Assembly: GCA_947471745.1 (NCBI GenBank)
Contig: CANJKZ010000084.1
Location: 3,848,001 to 3,912,000, forward strand
DNA length: 64,000 bases
Reading direction: 5' to 3'
DNA from: Closterium sp. Naga37s-1
Taxonomy: Eukaryota > Streptophyta > Zygnematophyceae > Desmidiales > Closteriaceae
Within the stretch, counting starts at the first letter, position 1. Every line of letters begins with the position of its first letter. The notes under the pieces are model-generated. The model saw only the letters and a list, made by a program, of their open reading frames with translations, was not told where the DNA came from and made no database searches. Shown in pieces: positions 28,800 to 40,301 of this stretch. The translations under genes were made by a program, and so were the position numbers.

Positions 28800-31237
28800 G
28801 CCGCCTAGAGACGTGTGTTGTGGCGGTGGGGAGGAGCAGTAGTAGTGCCTTGAACTCCAGTCTCCTCGGAACTAGCACCTCCAGTGTCAGTGTCTCCTGC
28901 TCCAGGACCCCCAGAACTAGCACCTCCAGCGCCAGCACCTCCAGCTCCAGCACCCCTAGAACTAGCACCTCCAGTGCCAGCACCCCCAAAACTAGCACCT
29001 CCAGTGCCAACACCTCGAGCTCCAGCACCCCTCAAAAGAGCACCCCCATAACGAGTACCTCCAGTGGCAGCACCTCCAGCTCCAACACCCCCTGAGTCCA
29101 CAATAACCTGTCGCGGAAGTGCCGAAGGCTGCTGAGGGGACTGCGAGGAGGACTGTGGGGAGGGAGACGCTACCTGACGCACGACCGAGGAAAGAGGGGT
29201 AGCGTGAGACACACCTGACGGGGCAGGACCAGGGGGGGGCGGGGTTACCGGAGGAGCGGGAGCAGGAGGAGGAGAGGGTGCGAGGAAAAGGGGAGGGGGG
29301 GGAATCGGGAGACCTCGACAGGGGTAGCGAGCGTAGTAGGACACAGACTCGTCAGATCGGGCGTCACGGGAGTCGAGGAACTGGTGGAGGGGCGAGAGGT
29401 AAAAGGCGTAGTCGAGAGAGTCCACCGGGAAACCAAGGAAGACATAGGGGATGGCACAAGCTGAGAGCTTGTCCGCAGAGGTGTCGCAGACAAGCGTAAG
29501 GCAGCCCCAGACACGACAAGCCGACTCAACACCAGGGGACCTGGTCCAAAGACTGGTCGGTGAAACCTCTGGCCGCGAGACACGCGACTGGAGGATCAGC
29601 TGGTGGGCGGCGTAGCGAACCGCATAGGGCCACAGAAAATGGGGCGCACGGGCATGGATCATGGAGGTGCTGACGATGTCCATGACCAAGCCAATGCAGC
29701 GCTCAGCAACTCCATTCTACTATGGGGACTCCGGAAGCGTTTAGGACTATGAGATGCCCTGTTCACCGCAGAATCCGCGAAGAATGCCGGAGCAAAACTC
29801 ACCCCCACGGTCGGAGTGGAGACAGGAGACACGACGACCATGAGTGCCCTTAGTGGCCAGAAGCCACCGGATCAACGTAGAAGTCACCTCGGACTTCTTC
29901 GCGAGAGGAAACACCGTGGTGTACCTGGAGTAGTCATCGACGACCACCAGAAAGTAGCACTCCCTCTCAAGTCCCTGCGTAGGGGCAGGGCCCCAGACGT
30001 CCAAGTGGAGAGTCTGGAAGGGAGCAGTGGCCGGACGTAGGGAGGAGGAGTGCGGAATGGCGCGCAGGCGGCCGGCGACGCAAGGAGTGCACGGCGGTGC
30101 AGGCGAGGGAGGGAGCGACGCAAAGACGTGAGGGAGACCCGAGACAAGACGGTGACTGGCCATGCTATGGAGGCGTGGGATCGACGGGCCAAGACGGTGG
30201 TGCCACAAGACGGTCGGGTGGGCGAGAGAACGATAGGAGCAAGATGTAGCAACCTGACCAGACGCAGCAACCTGACTAGACAAGACAACGGGAGGGGACG
30301 CAGTAACCTGGCCAGACTCTGCTACCTGGTGGGACACAGTGTGCAGAACGAAGAGACCTGAGTGGGGCTCCTTGGTGAACGTGGCAAGAAGTGACCCGTT
30401 AGAAGCATCCGTACAGATCATCGTCCTCCCGTGCGCAGGAAAAGCGACAGTGATCCCACGGTCCTGAAGGTATCCAACACCCACCAAGTTCCAAGAGAAC
30501 GAGGGGATGTAGAGACCAGTGAGGAAACCAGAAGGGACACCCAGGCACGGGAGAGTGGCCGAGCTGCGAGCGACAGCTGGTCCTGAAGCAGGATCAGCCA
30601 GGGCAATTGGGACTGGAGCCGAAAGAGGTGTGACAGTGGTGTGGTCGCAAAAGAAGCACTGAGACACGCCTGAGTCCAGCGTGAAGGAGAGCGACGCGTC
30701 AGCAGTCGTCACGGCTGGACTAGTGACTACACAAGCACCTACACTAAAAGAAGAAGTACCTACACTAGCAATAGGCAAAGGTCCTAAGCTAGGTACACGC
30801 AAGCCAAAAGATCCATACGTGACAGGATAAGAAGCATCCATAGACATATCAAACACAGGGTAACCACTACGAGACAGACCAGGCCGGATCGGTGACCTCG
30901 ACTCAGGCCCAAAACGCTCACAGTATAGGTCGTCGAGGCGTCTGTAGCAGCACATTGCAGAGAGGTCAGGACGCCAGCAGGTAGTGCCAGCACCAGGGCC
31001 AGTCAAGATCCGGTACTGGCAGGGGCCGACGTCGCGGCCACCGCGATGAGCCCCCCAGCTGGCCGGGCCGCTGCTGCAGCCAACGCTAGCCGAACCACCA
31101 GGCCCCCACGGCTGCAGAGGGCGCCACTGCTGCTGAGGGTGCCACTGCTGCTGAGGGCGCCACTGCTGCTAAGGTTCCCAGTGCTGGAACTGCCGCTGCT
31201 GCTTTCCCCGCTGCTGGAGAACTCTAGTGGACGCCAT
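28800..31237 (-). pseudogene. Shortened Gag, protease, integrase and linker of element D
   Basis: From ATG 31237 the frame reads MASTRVLQQRGKQQRQF: the usual first seven Gag residues joined straight to a Gln-rich tail, so the UBN2 Gag domain is absent. A stop follows near 31188. The Cys cluster VGPCQYRILTGPGAGTTCW and MCCYRRLDDLYCERFG then leads into protease (TLDSGVSQCFF, Asp-Ser-Gly kept). Pre-integrase is LWHHRLGPSIPRLHSM. Integrase core is LHLDVWGPA, VVDDYSRYTTVF and LHSDRGGEFCS, stopping at 29747. The remainder (WPYAVRYAAHQLI, AIPYVFLGFP) is in 29689-28805, followed by a GGAGTGG-type linker. Confidence 0.85.
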
Positions 31238-32679
31238 GGGAAAGGCTAGCGGGGTGCAGGAGCGGTAGGCTAAGAGCAACTGGAGCTAGGAGCGTGTAGT
31301 GAGAACAGCTAGGAGCGCCGGGTGAAACTAGGCGAGGAACGGTCGGAGCACGGAGAAAACTGAGCTAGGAGCAAGGAGCGAGAACAGCTAGGAGCGCCAG
31401 GTGAAATTAGGCGAGGAACGGCCGGAGCACGGAGCAAAATGAGCTAGAAGCGACTGAAACGAGGAACGGCTGGAGTGAGGCACGGCTGGAGCGAGAAACG
31501 TCAGGCTAGAAACTACGGGCTCGAGGAGTGGCTGGAGCGAGGAGTGAGAACAGCTAGGAGCGCCAGGTGAAACTATGCGAGGAACAGTCGGAGCACGGAG
31601 CAAACTGAGCTAGGAGCGAGGAGCGAGAACAGCTAGGAGTGCCAGGTGAAACTAGGCGAGGAACGGCCGGAGCACGGAGAAAACTGAGCTAGAAGCGACT
31701 GGAGTAGGAACGGCTGGAGTGAGACACGGCCGGAGCTAGAAACGGCAAGCTAGAAACTACGAGCTTGAGGAGCGGCTGGAGCAAGGAGCGAGAACAACTA
31801 GGAGCGCCAGGTGAAACTAGGCGAGGAACGGCTAGAGCACGGAGCGAGAAAAACTAGGAGTAGCGACCTCCAGCTGCGACGAAACGGTGAACCCAGTGAA
31901 GGAACGATAGGGAACAGGAAAAACTGACAGTGAGAAAGCCCGAGAACGGCCTGCTACGGGCCGTGGCGCGCTAGATGGCCTGTGGGCGGCTATGGGGGGA
32001 GCCTTGGGGGCGGCTATGAAGGCCTGTGGGCGGCTGTGAAGGCCTGTGGGCGGCTGTGAAGTGGGTGGTTGTGAAGGCCTGTGGGCGGCTGTGAAGGCCT
32101 GTGGGCGGCTGTGAAGTGGGTGGTTGTGAAGGCCTGTGGGCGGCTGTGAAGGTCTGTGGGCGGCTGTGAAGGCCTGTGGGCAGCTGGATGGCGCGCATTA
32201 CTCTACTGACTGGCGTGCTCCGTTCTGCAGGGGCGCGCTGCTCTGTAGGGGCGCGGGCTGCTCTGCAGGGTGGCGCGTGTTGCTCTGCAGGGGCACGCCC
32301 TGCTCTGCAAGGGCGTGCGCTACTCTGCAGGGGCACACGCTACTCTACAGGGTGGCGCGCGCTTCTCTGCAGGGTGGCGCGGGCTGCTCTGCAATGGCGC
32401 ACGTGCGACGCGCGGGCTAGGGGCTAGGCACACGGGCTACGCGCGGGCTAGGGGCAGGGCGCACGGGCAACGCGCGGGCTAGGGGCAGGGCGCACAGGCG
32501 ACGCGCAGGCTAGGGGCAGAGCGCGTGCTAGGCGAGAGCACGGGGCATAGGCGCGGGCTAAGTGCGCAAAAACGGGCTAGGAGGGAGGGGGGGAAAACGA
32601 GGGCGTGAGGCGCCACGGCGGAGCGAACGGGGCGAGCGAGCGCTAGGAGGAACGGACGGATCGGGCTAGGCGAGGCTAG
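31238..32679 (-). repeat. Repeat leader of element D
   Basis: Three repeat types occur. At 31270-31880 are long units of 100-250 bp with CTAGGAGCGCCAGGTGAAACTA. At 31975-32180 is a 20-bp unit GGCCTGTGGGCGGCTGTGAA. At 32220-32570 are GGGGCGCG and CGCGGGCTAGGGGC repeats. No gene was recognised. Confidence 0.8.
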
Positions 32680-32809
32680 GCTAGGCTAAGGAACGAACCT
32701 CATGATACCATCTCAAGAAGTACGCATAACGGAATGATAGGTTTAGAAACGGATGGGATACAAATATGCAACCCTAACAACAGCCTACAAGAGTTATTAT
32801 AGTTTGACA
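32680..32809 (-). repeat. 5' LTR (99 bp) and primer-binding site of element D
   Basis: The LTR is 32711-32809, starting TGTCAAACTA and ending CTTCTTGAGA on the minus strand; the terminal CA is mutated. TGGTATCATGAGGTTCGTTCC follows, a variant tRNA-iMet primer-binding site plus T-arm-like complement. Confidence 0.8.
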
Positions 32810-33090
32810 AAATTATGTTTTTTTTTTTTTCTTTTACTCAAAGTAGCACTAAGCAGAATGTCGATGCAAGGAATTACAATTCTTTTTTGTACTCGCACTT
32901 TAGCGGGTACAATACCAAGGGCTATGCGTCAGTTTTGTTTGACCTACAATTCCGCACCGAACCACTCCCGAGTCGCCCCCGCTCCAATTGCAACATTCCC
33001 GAGCCATCTTCGCCAGACCTCTTTGCCTACCTAGGTTTTCCCCATTCTCGTTATTCGTTATTCTGCGCATTCTGCAAATTCATTCATAAC
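32810..33090. other. Unassigned AT-richer spacer
   Basis: It starts with a run of about 15 T (32817-32832). I see no recognisable gene or repeat. It separates element D from the hAT pseudogene. Confidence 0.5.
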
Positions 33091-36000
33091 CAGGGCTCTC
33101 GCTAGGTGTTGGGCCTGTCTGAAAATCTAAAAAATAAAAACATTTCCATATGAGGCTCAGATCACAGTTTTTTTTTTTCTGAATGTTAAGACGGAAATTT
33201 CTAGGCAGTCTAAATAATCAGACGAAAAGATTTCAGTGGTCTAGACCCTTTGCTAGTTCCTAACATGGCGGACTATACACATTCTAGTCAGAGTCACTGC
33301 CACTTTCTTCATCAGTGCCATCCTACTCGCTATCTGACGGCAATGCCACAGTCACTTTCTTTTTTGTCTTTGCGACTAAGCTAGGGAAACTCTGAGTCCA
33401 AAAAGCAGCTTTTGCTGCAAGTGTTGCTTCACGGGCTGCTGCCTCCGCTGCTGCCAATGTTGCTGCTGCTGAAGCTGCTGCAGCAAACCTCTTCTTGGCA
33501 CGCTTGCTCTGTCTCTCCCCAGACGCCATCAGCACATCCTTGGCAGGCCTGCGCTTCTTGGAGGCATGCCACTCCAAGTCATAGCTGAGGAGCGAGATCG
33601 TCATCAGCTCGCCGAGCTTTGCATCGCACAGGTACCCACGAAGCCAGCTCTTGATCATGTTCTGCCGCGAGAAGCCGCGCTTGCACTCCACGGTGCTAAG
33701 CGGGAGCACAGCTACGACGATCCACAAGTGCACGAGGTTGGGGTAGCTTGTAGTCCAGTCGGGAGAGGAAAGCATGAGCTTGAGGCCTTCAGCGAAGCCG
33801 ACATCCTCCTGGTGGGTGGCCATGATGGTCGAGAAGCTTGTGAGCTCCCTCTGTGCTCTGGCCCAGTTGATACCTATTGTCAGGGGCGCACATAAGGGAG
33901 GGAGTGCATAGAGAATAAGAGTAAAAGAATGTGCGTGATAGAACGCATACAACAACAAACACAATGAGGTGCATAAACAACGAATACAGACTCAACGCAC
34001 GTGGAAGGGTGTCCGGGTCTTCCGATTTCTTCTTGAACATCTTGCACAAGGACAACAGCCATTGCACCAACCGGCACTTACGTTTCACCTGGGTTTTGGG
34101 GTATGATCCCTGCTTGAACCGCTTCGCCCCGTTGAGCATCGCAAGGTCATTCAAGAGGAAGTCAAACTGCCCAATCAACGCGGTAATGAACCCGCGCGCC
34201 AACTCCAAACAAGCTTGGTTATCTGCACCGCTCTTCTGCCCCTCAATGTGGTGCTCTTGCAGTCAGTTGCGGTGTGTTGTCGGGGTACTGTTGGATGCCG
34301 AGCCAACAACGAGTACCTCTCGGAACTCCCCCGAGCCGTGTTTCTCAAGGAATGAGCCCAACGCATTGCTGCAGTGGCCAAATATCTTGTCGTCGCTGTC
34401 AATGTAACGGGTCCGAAGCAGCAGGGTAGAGTTGTGCACCATCGGCAGCACATGGGTTGCGTCAACCTGCGGAGGAAGGGTGGCAATAATGTTATAGTCT
34501 AGAGTCCACTTAGGGGTCGTAGATGCCCTTGAAACCACCTAAGCAGAATCTGATGACTTCGAACCGCCTCTGTTCAAAACGCCGTCACGATCAGCTCCGA
34601 TAACAAACGAAGCTGAAACTTGGACAGACGTTAGCTTCAGGTGTCTGCTTTCCAACGGTATATGACTTGCTTTCATCAGAGGTGTATGCGCTACGCAGTG
34701 AACAAAAACGTAAGCTCGGCTGAAAAACGAGTAGCTTCATTGATGCAAGGAAGAGGTTTAGTGCAACATTGCCTAGGGGACTCTTAAGGGGTTGGGACCA
34801 TCCTGGGAACTCAGAGAAGGTTGAGTCCTAGGGGAGAAAGGCTAGAGAAGGATGGGAAACGTCCTAGCTAGGTCAGCAAAGCCAACCACACTTGGATGTT
34901 CAGAGCTGTACTCAAGGCTACCAATAGTGAGTCAAGCCAACCATGAGTCAGCTTGTCTTCCCACTTGCACCCTCTTGCAAGCTGCTTCCAGGAAGACCAC
35001 ACTTCTCAAAAGGAGGGTGGTAGAGTCCCACTTGACCACCTGTACTTCTTGTCTCATTCTCTGTCCCTGCACCATTGGCATGACAACAATGAAAGGGTGG
35101 CAAGGGAAATGCTGCCAACAGTGCACCATGACTACGGAACAGTAACTTTCGACAGCTGTCACGTGCTGCTCCGATGCTGGGTTGTCCTGAACCTCGGTGA
35201 CCACCTGCACAACATGGCAAAGGACTGCCACACCGATTTTCAGACCAATCAAAGCTCGGTAGATGAGTCAGCAGCCGAAATGGTGAACTCGGGTGTTACC
35301 AAAAAAGAGTAACACACACTTTTGGGATGCCATAAGTCTTGAAACTAAAAATATTGCCATGCCTTGTAAACTGCTCCAAAAAATCTGAAACTTTGAGCGT
35401 ATGAAGAACACATATTGAAGCACCTCCCCACAAAATTCCAGAAGCTGAGCAGGCTTGTAGGCTGAATGGGAGTGCGATGACCGTGCCACTATAGTACTTT
35501 GGCACAACAAATAACACGAAAGTTGAAGTTAGTATAGAGAATTAGACAAAGCGGGGTCGAAACTAAGATCGAATAACTCACCTGCGGACGCTGAAACTTC
35601 ATGTTGAGAAGGCTGAGCTCCTTCAAGACGTCGGCCAGGAAAAACAACAACAAATGAAACTTGTAACTTGTCACAGTGTGATAAATCATACGGTTGAACT
35701 CGTGCAACACAATGACTGCTGCCGGAAATACGTAGACCAAGCGTTGTATCACTTGACCGTGGGAGAGCCACCAAATATCTTTAATTCCTTGCATCTCCAT
35801 GTTTGTCTAGCAGAAGACCTCCTGGAGCTCTTGAAAACGGGTGTGGACGACTACGGAGCGGCCGAGGTTATTCGCTACTGACCGGACCACCTTGTCCACG
35901 ACCTGGAGGTCCGGATAAGCGGTGGCAGCATCCTTTGCCGCTAGTGCCTCCCTGCAAAACAGGAACAATTATGAACAAGGAACCACATTAACATGAACAA

Positions 36001-36866
36001 GAACAATGAATCCGGAAAAAGAATCATGACAAAAGCATATTGCACGTACCAGTGCGCGATACAGTGGGAAGATACAAGACGCGGGATCTTCACCTTGAGT
36101 CGCGCGACCACCCCGGTGTGCTAGCCAAGCATGACATTGGTCCCACGCAGATGCGTTGGAGGTCGATGCCCGTACTCTCCAGATGCGCCAGCAGCACAGT
36201 TTGGAGCGAGGCGGCGTCACACTATTTGACGGTGAGCAATGCGTAGAACTCAGTGACGGGTGCGTTGTCATGCATGAACGTCATATAGACGATCATGTGC
36301 TTCCCTCGGTGCCTGTCGGTGCTTTTGTCCAACTAGATGCCAAGGAAGGGACTGGTGTGGATGTGTTTCATCTGGCAGGATTTGAGGTAGCACACCATGG
36401 TCTCCACCAGTTGCGCGAAACCGTACCTGAAACACACAAGCAACACGAAATTTGTCAGATGGAACAGCAGCAGGAAATATGATTCATCATGCACGGGACA
36501 CTTACTCGTTGTACTACGTCCCGTTCTCATTCAGGGGCAGGTCAGGAGTCCCCTGCTCAGCCTTGAGCTGTACCAGGGACACGAAAAGCACAATGGGTGC
36601 GTCAGATTTGCAAATGAAAAGCACAATAGACATCAAACGAGCAATACGCTTGATGTCTTCGTCCCCCTTGTCGAAGTCTGCAATGGAATTCTGCCCTTTT
36701 TTCTGTCCATCACGTTGCTCCTTACTCAACACCGCCGCCTCATGCTTCATGCTGTGGTGATGCTTGCGCATCGTCTGCTTCTGGATGTTGATGCCGCCCT
36801 CGCCATAGCGCCCATACTTGTAGTGGGGGTCACCGAAGACCATGCAGATGCTGCAGCGCATGCAGG
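33091..36866 (-). pseudogene. Intron-containing hAT transposase gene (ZNF862-like), decayed
   Basis: Pieces in order on the minus strand are as follows. At 36861-36514 is a Cys/His zinc finger (CSICMVFGDP, KHHHSMKHEA). At 36430-36050 is the catalytic core start (LDKSTDRHRGKHMIVYMTF, LLAHLESTG). At 35945-35570 are VVHTRFQELQE, IKDIWWLSHGQVIQRL and SYKFHLLLFFLADVLKEL. Further pieces are at 34538-34263 and 34208-34000. At 33880-33323 is the hAT dimerisation domain (YPNLVHLW, PLSTVECKRGFSRQNMIKSW). In-frame stops (for example LGI-stop-LDKS) and frame changes show decay. CAGGGCTCTCGC at 33092 may be its left terminal repeat. The 5' end is cut by element E at about 36867. Sequence at 34540-35520 between pieces is unassigned and may be an intron or an insertion. 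Confidence 0.8.
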
Positions 36867-37243
36867 GTCGTTCTTCTCTTGCAGCAGGAATAGACTGTGG
36901 TCACATTCACTCTTCTTGAACCCCCCAGTCAGCAGTGTCTCCTCTAGCTTGTGGTACCATGCGCGAGGAGCCTGCTTCAGGCCATAGATGGCCTTCTTCA
37001 GCCTGCACACCCTGCCGCTCCCATCATCCAACCCCTCAGGCTGCTGCATGTACAGCTCCTCCAGAATGATCCCATTGAGGAAGGCAGTAGTGATGTCCAT
37101 CTGCTTGATCCTCCATCCACGGTTTGCAGCTGCGGCCAACGACACCCTCAGTGTCATCCCTTTCCCCACATGAGCAAAAATCTCATTGAAGTCCTTCCCC
37201 TTTGTCTGCTGAAACCCCTTTGCCAGAAGCCTTGAATTGTAAC
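36867..37243 (-). pseudogene. RT fragment of a second copia lineage, fused to element E
   Basis: It reads YNSRLLAKGFQQTKGKDFNEIF, GMTLRVSLAAAANRGW, IKQMDITTAFLNGIILEELYM, VCRLKKAIYGLKQAPRAWYHKL and SLFLLQEKNDP. These are standard plant copia RT blocks including motif A (MDITTAFLNG). They differ throughout from the clade's own RT text (SLDFSTAFLQG, VYGLRQAPREWHDTL). The join to the integrase (AMEVARTSM) is at about 37243 with a frame change. The fragment stops before YVDD. Confidence 0.82.
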
Positions 37244-38656
37244 GGGGCACATAGAGGTCCGGGCAACCTCCATGGCCAGGCTGATGCATTGCTCGGCTAC
37301 CCCGTTCTGCTGCGGCGAGGCTGGTAGCTTGTAAGACTGGATGATCCCCTGACCCTGACAGAACGTCTCCACGCAAGTGGAAGAAAAACTCACCGCCACG
37401 GTCCAAGTGCAGGTGGAGTCCACACAGGCCCTGGGCGCCACCCCTCGCTAGTAGCCATGGCTCTAGGACGGTAGGCACGTCGGCCTTCCGTCGCAAGGGA
37501 AACACCGTGGTGAAGCGGGAGAAGTCGTCCACCACAATCAGGAAGAAGCGCTCCTGACGTGGGCCAAGGACCAGGGAGGGGCCCCAGACGAAGTGCAAGG
37601 TCTGTAAGGGAGCCATGGTGGGGGGGAACGAAGAGGAGTGAGGGGCAGCGCGCTGCCGACCCTCGACGCAAGGAGTGCACGGCGGCGCAGGCGAGCGGGG
37701 AAGCGGGGCAAGCGACTCTGGAAGACCTGAGACCAGACGGTGACGTACCATCCTACTAAGACGCAGGAAGGACGGGTGACCAAGACGGTGGTGCCAAAGG
37801 ACCGACGGGTAGGTGAGTGACCGATAGTCGCACGACACAGCAGCTACCTGACCTGACCTGACCTGACCTGACCTGACCTGACCTGACCTGACCTGACCTG
37901 ACCTGACCCAGTGTGGTGGGACCCAGTGCGTAGTGAGTATAGACCAGAGCCCGGCTCCCTGTGGAAAGTGGCTAGAGGCGCCTCAGTGGCACCGACTGTG
38001 CTGGAGGCAACATGCTCGTCCAGTGGGAAAGTATTGACTACACCTAGGTCGTGGAGGTGACTGACACCCACCAGGTTCCTGGAGAACGAGGGGGTGTAGT
38101 AACCTGTGAGAAACCCAGAGGGAGCTGCCGGACACGGAAGAGTGGTGGTGCTGTGGGCAACTACAGGTCCCACGGAGGGGTCAGCCAAGGCGACAGTGAT
38201 TAGAGTGCGGAGTGGCGTGAGGTCAGTACAGTCGCGAAAGAAACAGCTGGACGCTCCAGAGGCTTCTAGACTGGAAACTACACACGCACCAAGACTGGAA
38301 ACACAGGTCTCTTCTCGTGCAGCCGGGAAAGGTCCTAGACTAGGTAGGTGAGACTCAACTAGTGCAGCAGTGCGCTGGCGGAGACACGAGGGTCAGTGCG
38401 GTGTAATAGAGTGGGGACCAAAACGCTCATGGTGGAGGTCGTCGAGGCAACGGTAGCAGCGGGACGCTGAGTGGTCAAGACTCCAGCAGGTGGTGCCAGC
38501 ACCAGGACCTGTCAGGGCCCGGTACCCGCAGGGGCCGACGTCTCGCCCACTGCTAGCTGAGCCACTGCTGGGGGCGCCACACTTTGGACCCGCAGGTCCC
38601 CACTGCCGGGAGTGCTGCGGCTGGCCCTGCTACTGTAGAACACTAGTACACGCCAT
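37244..38656 (-). pseudogene. Shortened Gag, protease and integrase of element E
   Basis: ATG 38656 gives MACTSVLQ, then a stop and a short Gln-rich tail. The Cys cluster VGPCGYRALTGPGAGTTCW with SRCYRCLDDLHHERFG follows. As in element D, the main Gag domain is missing. The protease region near 38230 reads with Ser-Gly disrupted by frame changes. At 38188-37844 is PSFSRNLVGVSHLHDLG, and a pentanucleotide repeat codes GQVRS repeats. Pre-integrase is SVLWHHRLGHPSFLRL with PPCTPCVEGRQ. The core has VVDDFSRFTTVFPL and LHLDRGGEF, where His-Ser-Asp is changed to His-Leu-Asp. NGVAEQCISLAMEVART follows in another frame. Confidence 0.82.
37851..37910. repeat. (CCTGA)n microsatellite in element E
   Basis: About 12 perfect copies of the pentamer replace the low-complexity spacer that in B, C and A reads SGQVAAS-like text before the pre-integrase domain. 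The expansion seems to have grown from GTCAGGT-type codons in that spacer. Confidence 0.9.
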
Positions 38657-40265
38657 GTGAGAAGCTAGAAACGGGGGGTGGTTCTGGCAGGTGGGCCTAA
38701 ACTGCTGCTGGCGGCAGGCTATGCTGCTGCTGGTTCGGTTGGGGGCAGCCTAAGCTACTGCTGGTGCGCTGGGGGTAGCCTATGTTGCTGCTGCTTCTGC
38801 GGGGGGCTGCCTAAACTGCTGCTGGTGTGGTCGGGGCAGCCTATGCTGCTGCTGGTTCTGCTGGGGGCAGCCTAAGTTGCTGGTGCGCTGGCGGTAGCCT
38901 AAGCTACTGCTCGAACGCTGGGGACAGCCTATGCTGCTGCTGGTTCTGCTGGAGGCAGCCTAAGTTGCTGGTGCGTTGGCGGTAGCCTAAGCTTCTGCTC
39001 GAGTGCTGGGGGCAGCCTATGCTGCTGCTGGTTCTGCTGGGGGCAGCCTAAGCTGCTGCTGGTGCGCTGGCGGTAGCCTAAGCTGCTGCTTGCGCGTTGG
39101 CGGTAGCCTAAGCTGCTGCGGGTGCGCTGAGTGCAGCCCGTGCTGCTGCTAGTTCTGCTGGGGGCAACCTAAACTGCTGCTGGTGCGTTGGCGGTAGCCT
39201 AAGCTGCTGCTGGTGAGCTGGGGGCAGCCTATGCTGCTACTGGTGGTGCTGGTGGCGGGTTTCAGTGCTTGAGGCGGAGGATTCAGGTCGTGGGGGCAGC
39301 TCTGATTGGTACAGGTGGGGAAGTGGGTGCTATATGTGCGGTTCTGTGCGTTTCTGAGCGATTCTGTACGGTTCAGTGCGGTTCTGTGTGGTTCCAAGGG
39401 GGGGGGGTGGGGGGGGTCTAGTACGGATACAGGTGGGGTGGCTGGTTACGGGCAGGGGCGGGTGGTCTGGCTGGGGCGGCTGGACGGGAGGGGCAGATGG
39501 GTACGGGTCTAGCACGTGAGGCGGAGGATTCAGGTCGTGGGGGCAGCTCTGACTAGTACAGGTGGGGCAGCGGGTGCTGTTCTGTGCGGTTCTGTGCGGT
39601 CTATACGGTTCGGTGTGGTTCTGTGCGGTTCTGTGGGGTTCCTGGGGGTGGGTGTCTAGCACGAGTACAGGTGGGGTGGCTGGTTATGTGCAGTGGCGGC
39701 TGGTCTGGCTGGGGCGGCTGAACAGGTGAGACAGCCGGTGAAGTGGCTGGATGGGTGGGGCGGCTGGGTACGGGTCTAGTGGCGGATTAAGGGTGAGGTG
39801 GCAGATCTGGCTGGGGCGGCGGGCTACAGGTGAGGCAGCGGGAACGTTTGGGGCAGCGGGCTAGGGGAGCGTTTGGCGCACGTGGGGCGGCGCACGGGCT
39901 GCACGAGCTTCTGCGCGTGTGTTCGAGCGTGCGGCTGCGCGTGCTGCTCTGCAGGCCGTCGCGCGCGGCTGCTTGTGTGGCTGCGTGAGGGTGCGCGTGC
40001 GGTTGCGCAAGCAGCCGTGCATCCGGCTACGGCTGCGTGCGCCTACGGCTACGCCTGCGTGCGGCTGCGGCTACGCCTACGGTTGCGCGCTAGCGGGCTG
40101 GCGTGCAACGCGCGGGGCAGAACGAGTGTGGCGCGGGCCAAAAAACGGGTGACGCGAGTGGGGGAAAATGGGTGGCGCACTCGAGGCAAGACGGGTGACG
40201 CGCGAACTAGTGAGATGATGGGGCGCTTCAGGCATTAGGGCGCTTCGGGCATTAGGGCGCTACGG
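38657..40265 (-). repeat. Repeat leader of element E
   Basis: At 38690-39250 is a unit of about 38-60 bp with GCAGCCTAAGCTGCTGCTGGTGCGCTGG. At 39260-39700 is a block seen twice (GCGGAGGATTCAGGTCGTGGG, GTGCGGTTCTGTG). At 39870-40140 is a GC-rich part with GCGTGCGGCTGCGG repeats. Frames found here on either strand are not convincing genes. Confidence 0.8.
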
Positions 40266-40301
40266 GGAGGTGGGCCCATAGGATGTTCTAGCTCTATACC
40301 A
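40266..40301 (-). promoter_or_regulatory. Primer-binding site and antisense tRNA-iMet-like tract of element E
   Basis: On the minus strand TGGTATAGAGC (one base shorter than TGGTATCAGAGC) abuts the LTR. TAGAACATCC and TATGGGCCCACC follow. The last 11 bases match the complement of the initiator tRNA anticodon arm. Confidence 0.72.

Larger units (their letters stand above)
24796..32809 (-). mobile_element. Ty1/copia retrotransposon D, host of several younger insertions
   Basis: The 5' LTR (32711-32809) and the broken 3' LTR (24796-25742) share GTACGCAYAACGGAATGATA and GGTTTAGAAACGGATGGGAT. Between them are a primer-binding site, repeat leader, shortened Gag, protease, integrase, linker, RT and RNase H, all on the minus strand. 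The element is about 6.5 kb once its TRIM array, MITE and hAT-like insertions are subtracted. Element A removed or displaced the first 9 bases of its 3' LTR in this window. Confidence 0.88.

Noticed and set aside
33566-34407. Plus-strand frames of 109 and 158 codons
   Set aside because: Antisense to the hAT transposase remnants, whose dimerisation domain is clear on the minus strand.
34540-35520. Possible separate gene within the hAT region
   Set aside because: Short frames on both strands show no recognisable domain. An intron or unrecognised insertion is more likely.
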